64,000 nt of DNA from Nannochloropsis oceanica (lineage: Eukaryota; Sar; Eustigmatophyceae; Eustigmatales; Monodopsidaceae): contig CP038131.1 in assembly GCA_004519485.1 (NCBI GenBank), positions 688,501 to 752,500 on the forward strand, given 5' to 3'. Position 1 is the first letter of the stretch, and every line of letters begins with the position of its first letter. The notes under the pieces are model-generated. The model was not told the origin of the DNA, did no database searches, and saw nothing but the letters and a program-made list of their open reading frames with translations. The position numbers were made by a program, and so were the translations under genes. Below are positions 58,488 through 64,000 of the stretch, one piece after another.

Positions 58488-61400
58488 CTACAAATCACCC
58501 ATATCCTGATCAGGAGCATCGTAAGGGTTCACCATCCCTGGAACCGCCAAACGGCTCGCGCGCTGCTGTTCTTCTTGCTGCGCACGCTGCAGAGCCGCTT
58601 CTTCATGGAACAAATCTGAATTATCCTCAACGGAAAATTCTTTAAGTTGCACCAAAAAGTCTCTCAAATGCGTCTTGTACGCTGCGAGGTCCTTTGATTG
58701 GTCGAACAATCCCGATACAAAAGCCACAGTCATCGTCCGGGTCAAATTGGGAAAGGATCGAGAAAGGAGCTCTAGCACAGATTCACGCATAAATTGCTGG
58801 TTGGTCTGCTCGGGGGGTTGAGAAGCAGTGTCAAACAACGGCGCTGTAACCTGCCCTAGCTCAATCAAGGTGAAGATCTGCCGCAAAAGAGTCGCATGCA
58901 TCTTAAAACCACTCTTATGCAATCTATCCGTCATCACCACGAAAATATCGCTGATTAAATCTGGCAAATAAGCCTGATAGAAAGCTGGGGCGACCTCAGG
59001 AGCCCTTCCTACATTCTGCAGCAAATCAAACAGAATCTCCAAGGCCATCTCGGCGATATTCCGATCCGTATGCTTCATCCCCCAGACAACCGCATCCACT
59101 ACAAGTTTCTGATGCTCCCCTTTCAACTGCAGGATTGCCTCGAACGTCGCGTTATTCACAGCCTTCAACAGAGCGTAGAATCTTAAGCGGTGCTCCGGGA
59201 AATCCTCAAAATTCTTGTTGATCATATCAAGCGTCACTTCCAAAACATGATCCAAAATTCGAGGAACTTCTGGGACGAGCTGCGAGCCCAGTTTCTCCAC
59301 TGCTGCCGCAAACAATGTTAATACCTCGGCATCCCTGGCCTCCGGCACGCTTGCCCGGTAATCTGTCAGCACCGGTTCCAAGATAGGGGGCATGATTTGT
59401 TGCGCCACATAGGCAGGGGTCGACTCCGGTTCGCCGCTCTTCTCAATAAAAGTGGTCAGCAACCGCAAGATCTCCTTTTTTATTCCACGCATTGCCCGTA
59501 CATTCGACATCCGCGTCGCATACTGCCCTTGTGTCGCCACTGCTTGAGCAACCTGCGAGCTATACGTGCTGTACAAGTTGAGCAAATCCAAGAAGATAAC
59601 CCCCAACTGATGCACGTACAACGGTCCCACAGATGCGCACACCGCCGCGTTTGTCTTCAAAATCTTGGTCAATTCCCGTATAACCCCCGCGTCCAAGAGA
59701 ACCTGCACATTGGATGCCGCCTGCGCCATAATCCCCCTCCACACCGAATTCGGCAAGTCCATCAACTTAGCCAGCACCCCAACCCGATCAAGGGACACCT
59801 GAGGGCCCCTTTCACTCAACATCGTTCCCGTCGCCTCATAAAACACATAAATTTGGTGCGGCTCCAAATCAGAAGTGTTATCCCCGATCTTCGCTACTAA
59901 CTCCTCGATATACGGCGCAGATTCATTTGCTTGGACCGTGACAAATTTCCGTTTGCATTTCTGGGCGATTTTGAGGTAGGTGTCACAGGCCATGTCTTGC
60001 ACGCCCGGGTGTTTTTCGTGCATGAATTCAAAGAATTTTGTGACGACGGTGCGGAGGAATTTCCAATGTTTCGGTGCCCGTAAGAAGCGGGGATATTGCC
60101 CGACGACATACATGATGTTACTCGCAACTACAGCTTTGTTATCCTTCCCTCGTTTCATCTCACACAGGCCCAACAAATCCTTTATCACTGTCACCAAAAA
60201 TCGTTTCTCCTCCTCCTCCCCCATGGCACCCGATATCGAACCAATCGCCCAGCACAACGTATTCAGATTGTTCCAACTCCACTCCGTCCCATCCACCTGC
60301 TGCGCCAATTTCTCCAGCATAATGCTCTCTGTATCATCCTGATCCAAGTGCGTGAAATAAACCAAAGCCTCTCTCATCGTCTTATACTGCGCGATCACCT
60401 CCGTATCCTTCGTCTGCTCTCTCACGATATTCCCTGCCTCATCCTCCACCACCAACACTTCCTCCGGCTTCGCCATCCTGCTGATAAAGACTACCCGGAC
60501 TCTCGACAAAATCTGGGCATACAGTTGTTTCCTCGGCGACCCTCTCCCCCCCTCTCCGTTACCACTTCCATCACTGTACGCCAAAGTCGTGGTTGACAAG
60601 CTCGAGCGATATTGGACATCACCCATGTAAAGATCCTGCGCCAACACATGCCAGTAATCCAAGCAAATCTTGAACACTTCCTCCTCCGGCACCTCACTAA
60701 TCCGCACCAGATAGACCATCCCCATCAGCAATGAATCCCGACATTCTGGAACCTCCAATACTTGCAAATGCAACCGGAAAAAATTACAAAAGAATAAGGC
60801 CAATCTCTGAATGAACAAACAATCCACCTCGTTTTGATTATGGAAAGGAGCGGAGAGATCCGAATCGGGAGGGATGATCGTCTGCAATTGCGTCAAGAAG
60901 GCCAAGAACATTTTTTGATACAACGGCTCGTACTGCGGGTCCAGATCTTGTAGCGACGCGATTTCCGTAAGGCATTCTAGCGTTTCCACTCGGAAGGCAG
61001 GAACAACGAAAAAGGTGTCGATGAGGGACTGAATGAGGGAGGTCTCGAAAATAAATGCGAGCGGGATCCAAGTCAGAAAGCGTTGCAGTGTCTGCAGGGT
61101 GGCTTTGATGAGGGACGGACGTTGGGACCGGGAAAGAATGAATGAGAGCAGCTCGAAGATCTTGGCAAACTCATGCTGCAGGCTCTCTTTCAGGGTCTTA
61201 ATTTTGGCGGTGGTCATTTGGTCCTTTGAGAAATCGAAGACTTCTTCCGAGAGGAGTTTGAGTATGCGAACATTGTTCTCGCAAAGCACTTCGGAGGTTT
61301 GGGAGAATTGGACGATGTCGCTGATGAAGGACGGCCAGTTGTGCGGCCACTCTTGCTTGAGGACTTGGACTAATGCCATGTTGAGCTTGTTGAGGAAGAG

Positions 61401-61875
61401 ACGCTCGGCGGCCATGCTGGCGTCGTCTTTACTTATGTCCACCACCTTACCGACGATATAATTCTTTATCCCTTCTCTCTCCTCAGCTGGCAGGATCTTC
61501 CACCGAGTCTTGATGGTGTCTTCGAGGATTTGAAGACCGAAAAAACGGGTGGCAGGATTTGTCGAGCGTTCTAGCACGGCGTCCACCCGCTTCCACATCT
61601 CCGAGTCTTGCTGCATCTCCATCATGAGCTGGTGGGCAGCTTGTCGGTTCGGATCGGATGGATTCTGCGAGCAGGTAACAACCTGTGGACAGAGGGAGGA
61701 TGGAAAGGGGAGAAGAGGTTTATAAGGTAGGAGTCACGTCAGTGCTGCCGGAGAAAAAAATGCCGGCAAAAACTACTCGCCATCCCACCCCACTCCTACA
61801 GTCGTATACATTATCCAGTAGCGCCACATCAAAGGGATGTTCATTGCTCAAAAGGCTGATCCGTGCTTGATCCAT
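58488..61875 (-). CDS. XPO1: Exportin-1 (CRM1)
   Basis: Nuclear export receptor for leucine-rich export signals, 1,086 residues, the usual family length. Exon 1 (61875-61810, 22 codons, ending ALLDN) joins exon 2 (61682-58488, starting [17 protein letters not shown]) to restore the conserved LLDNVV element; the donor is GTATAC and the acceptor CCACAG, phase 0. HEAT repeats run throughout. The CRIME region near the N-terminus reads [11 protein letters not shown]-like ([20 protein letters not shown]) with [20 protein letters not shown]. The cargo-groove region reads [20 protein letters not shown], then [20 protein letters not shown] and [14 protein letters not shown]. It includes the Cys that leptomycin B alkylates in sensitive species. 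The C-terminus ends [12 protein letters not shown]. The Ran-GTP cycle drives loading and release. Very high conservation makes the call secure. Confidence 0.96.
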
Positions 61876-62578
61876 GGCGATGAATAGGAAGTGATGACGA
61901 CGTTTCGTTCGCCACTGGGAAGAAGCGCCACCACCAAATGCACGCCAAGAAAGATGACGGATGCCGCAAGCTTAAGTCTGCAAGAACCACTGTGAATAAC
62001 AAATTTCTGCGCTCAGCTGTGGGACCACGCGCAATACTTGTCTGCCAGGCCTGTGTATGCGCCGGGTTCGCTTACTTCCTTCTTCCTTCTCGACCCTGAG
62101 AAACCGACACGCGAAAAGCGCCCCCCCACCAATAACAGAAGCGGCCCGACGATTCCACGCGAATCCTCCTTCGTACTATCCGTCTGCACCACGAGCGTGC
62201 CCTGTGTTGTTGGTCGCAAGTGCGAGAAAGAGAAGCGTTGGCCTGTGTTCTGTCGCGTTCATCTTGACGAAGGAATCGAGGCACACGTCGGCCAACCTGG
62301 TGGGAGGCCGGCAATCCATAAAGATGACATTGCCCAGAGCCGACAAAATTCTGCCTGAGAGCAAGATATCGTGCCGGGGCAAGGGCATGCCGGCATGGGG
62401 GTAATGCTATTGTCATGAGTGTGATCAAAGCAATGGAATGATCACAGTGAAAAGAAAGATGGAGACTCTGGGCAAGAGGCGAGGGCTCCTCTGCCCGCTC
62501 GCTTGACAGAAGAAACGCACGTGCAGCAGCACACTACAGCCCCTATCAGCCACACCTTTATAGCACAGACTAAGACAC
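61876..62578. other. Divergent intergenic region between exportin-1 and the pseudouridine synthase
   Basis: This 700-base gap must hold the exportin-1 promoter (left, minus strand) and the promoter of the TruA-like gene (right). Frames such as 62038-62358 show no motif and are judged non-coding. Confidence 0.45.
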
Positions 62579-63946
62579 ATGATTAAGGCGAAAAGGAAAG
62601 CGCCCACGATGCCTAGCAACCAGCTGCTGGCCTTAACCTCCTCACCTCGAAAGCACAACCAAAAACAACGTATGGACGCCTCCACGCTTATAATGCCCTT
62701 ATGTACTCACATTGTTAAGGCTAGTGCCGGGGTTGCCAGTGCTCGCTGTACATTTTCTATTGGAGCGGCGGAAAGTTTAGTCGTCTCATTCACGCCCCTG
62801 CGCCGCAACAATTGTCACCCAACTCTCACTCTTCTAAAAATTTCGTCTCCTGAGTGCGTTCATGCCGACCTCTCACAGAAAAGCCTCACGGACAAGCGCC
62901 ATGACGTGAGAAATCAGTTTTTCCCACCTTTCAAACGGCATTCAGCAATGCAGCGTTACCGCGTCGCACTTCAATACATTGGCACGCCCTACAGCGGCTG
63001 GCAACGGAACCCCGATGCTCTCAAACCGGCCGTGCAAGACGTAGTGGAGGCGGCTTTATATGGCTTTGTAGGCAAAGGGAACTTTGAGCCATGCTATATC
63101 TCCAGTCGCACTGACGCAGGTATGGCGATGTAGGAGATGGTATGCGAGACAATAATTAATTTTATGCCAATGCTGAATCTGTATTCACTGATCAATCATT
63201 TGCATCCAAACTTTCGCACAGGAGTACATGCCCTCCACAACGTCCTACATGTGGACTTGCTCCGCCGTGCCCGCCAAGTGGGCGAAGTCCTAGAGCCGCA
63301 TGCACCGGAAACTGTCTGTCGTGCTCTCAATGCATTACTACGAGGCAGTGGTGTGCAGATCCTCGATTGTCAGGCCGTGCCACGGGAAGGCCAGGGCTCT
63401 TTCCATGCCCGATTTGCAGCAAAGGAGCGCAAATATGCCTACCGGCTCCTGACTGGCCGCAGTGTTTTTGAAGCAGAGCGAGCGTGGTGCCTCGACTTAC
63501 AATCTTCCCAACAAAAATTGAATGTGGAAGCCATGCATGCTGCGGCTCAAGTCCTGGTAGGACAAAGGTACGACTTTTCGAGTTTCCGCGGTAAAGATTG
63601 TCAGGCAAAGAGTCCGATAAAGATGATTCGGAGCATTGACGTTGTGAGGATTCGTCCTGAGCTTAGCCACACTGAGACATTTGGGGAACTGATCCATGTT
63701 CATGTGTGTGCGAAGTCTTTCTTGTATCATATGGTCAGAAATATCGTCGGGGCAGTTACCGCCGTTGGAATGGGACAATTGCCCTTCGACGCGATGAAGG
63801 ACATTCTAGAAGCAAGAGATAGGAGTGTGGCTCCTCCGATGGCGCCAGCCCAAGGGTTGTTTCTCGAGAGAGTTTTGTATGAGGAGGATTTAAGAAATCA
63901 AGATGAAGCGAGAAAGGACGGGTTGGAGTATGAAGTAGTTGAATAG
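62579..63946 (+). CDS. TruA/PUS1-type tRNA pseudouridine synthase
   Basis: Two exons, 62579-63119 and 63222-63946 (donor GTATGG, acceptor CGCACAG, phase 1), give 421 residues. The catalytic domain starts MQRYRVALQYIGTPYSGWQR (ATG at 62948). The active-site motif SSRTDAGVHALHNVLHVDL spans the intron; its Asp attacks the uridine that is isomerised, usually at tRNA positions 38-40. Further TruA motifs are FHARFAAKERKYAYRLLTG, GQRYDFSSFRGKDCQAKSPI and FLYHMVRNIVGAVTAVGMGQ. The catalytic part is 298 residues, close to bacterial TruA. The 123 residues before it include a possible organelle presequence (from an in-frame ATG at 62672, MDASTLIMPLCTHIVKASAG), so the enzyme may be dual- or organelle-targeted. 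The start is uncertain among 62579, 62672 and 62948. The C-terminus is complete. Confidence 0.92.
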
Positions 63947-64000
63947 AGGTCTGGATTCAAGGCAACAGGGCGGGTAAGTGCTATCCTCGTCTTCCCACAT

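Overview
This is nuclear DNA from a eukaryote, most likely a photosynthetic stramenopile and probably a eustigmatophyte of the Nannochloropsis/Microchloropsis type. The evidence is threefold. Genes are dense, intron-poor and lie on both strands. Spliceosomal GT-AG introns occur mostly near the 5' ends. Several proteins carry the two-part leader (signal peptide plus transit peptide, often with an A-F junction) that routes proteins into a secondary, red-derived plastid. These include FtsZ, an FMN split-barrel protein, an unknown membrane protein and a secretory ubiquitin. The genus-level assignment is inference; no rRNA or other marker gene is present.

Layout. 1-5 kb: a TMCO3/KEA-type cation antiporter (-) and a PPR protein (+), divergent. 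5-7 kb: an unrecognised lysine-rich, probably nuclear protein (-). 7-13 kb: a plastid HugZ/PNPOx-like protein (+), a 60-residue TOM7 assembled from two small exons (-), and a MYND/SET protein (+). 13-15 kb: mostly non-coding, with a decayed Fanzor/TnpB-like fragment. 15-20 kb: a four-exon VIT1/CCC1 transporter (+) and plastid FtsZ (+). 21-24 kb: an NAD(P)HX epimerase fused to CutA (-), and a ubiquitin with a secretory/plastid leader (+), the expected modifier of the SELMA import system. 24-29 kb: a single-pass protein with a bulb-lectin-like tail (-) and a plastid-directed unknown (+). 29-34 kb: XPG/ERCC5 nuclease (-) with a reading-frame break at a 13-base C tract. 34-39 kb: TAF2 (-). 39-48 kb: a multi-domain peptide:N-glycanase (-) head-to-head with an ASPM-like CH/IQ protein (+). 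48-64 kb: RING-H2 protein (-), SLC37-type sugar-phosphate transporter (-), TRAPPC11 (+), exportin-1/CRM1 (-) and a TruA-type pseudouridine synthase (+).

There is no operon logic; neighbours are mostly unrelated housekeeping genes. Two loose themes recur: protein quality control and import (secretory ubiquitin, PNGase, RING, TOM7), and plastid biology (FtsZ, HugZ-like, the unknown at 26.8 kb). Of the 14 introns placed by reading frame and family alignment, five have the donor GTACGT.

The observations most worth a second look are the epimerase-CutA fusion, the secretory ubiquitin with Gly-Gly just before its Met1, the PNGase with a C-terminal PUB domain plus ILEI- and jacalin-like modules, the Fanzor relic, and two decayed tandem duplications of gene 3' ends. 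I found no rRNA, convincing tRNA, CRISPR array or intact mobile element by eye. All domain calls come from reading motifs; no database search was run.
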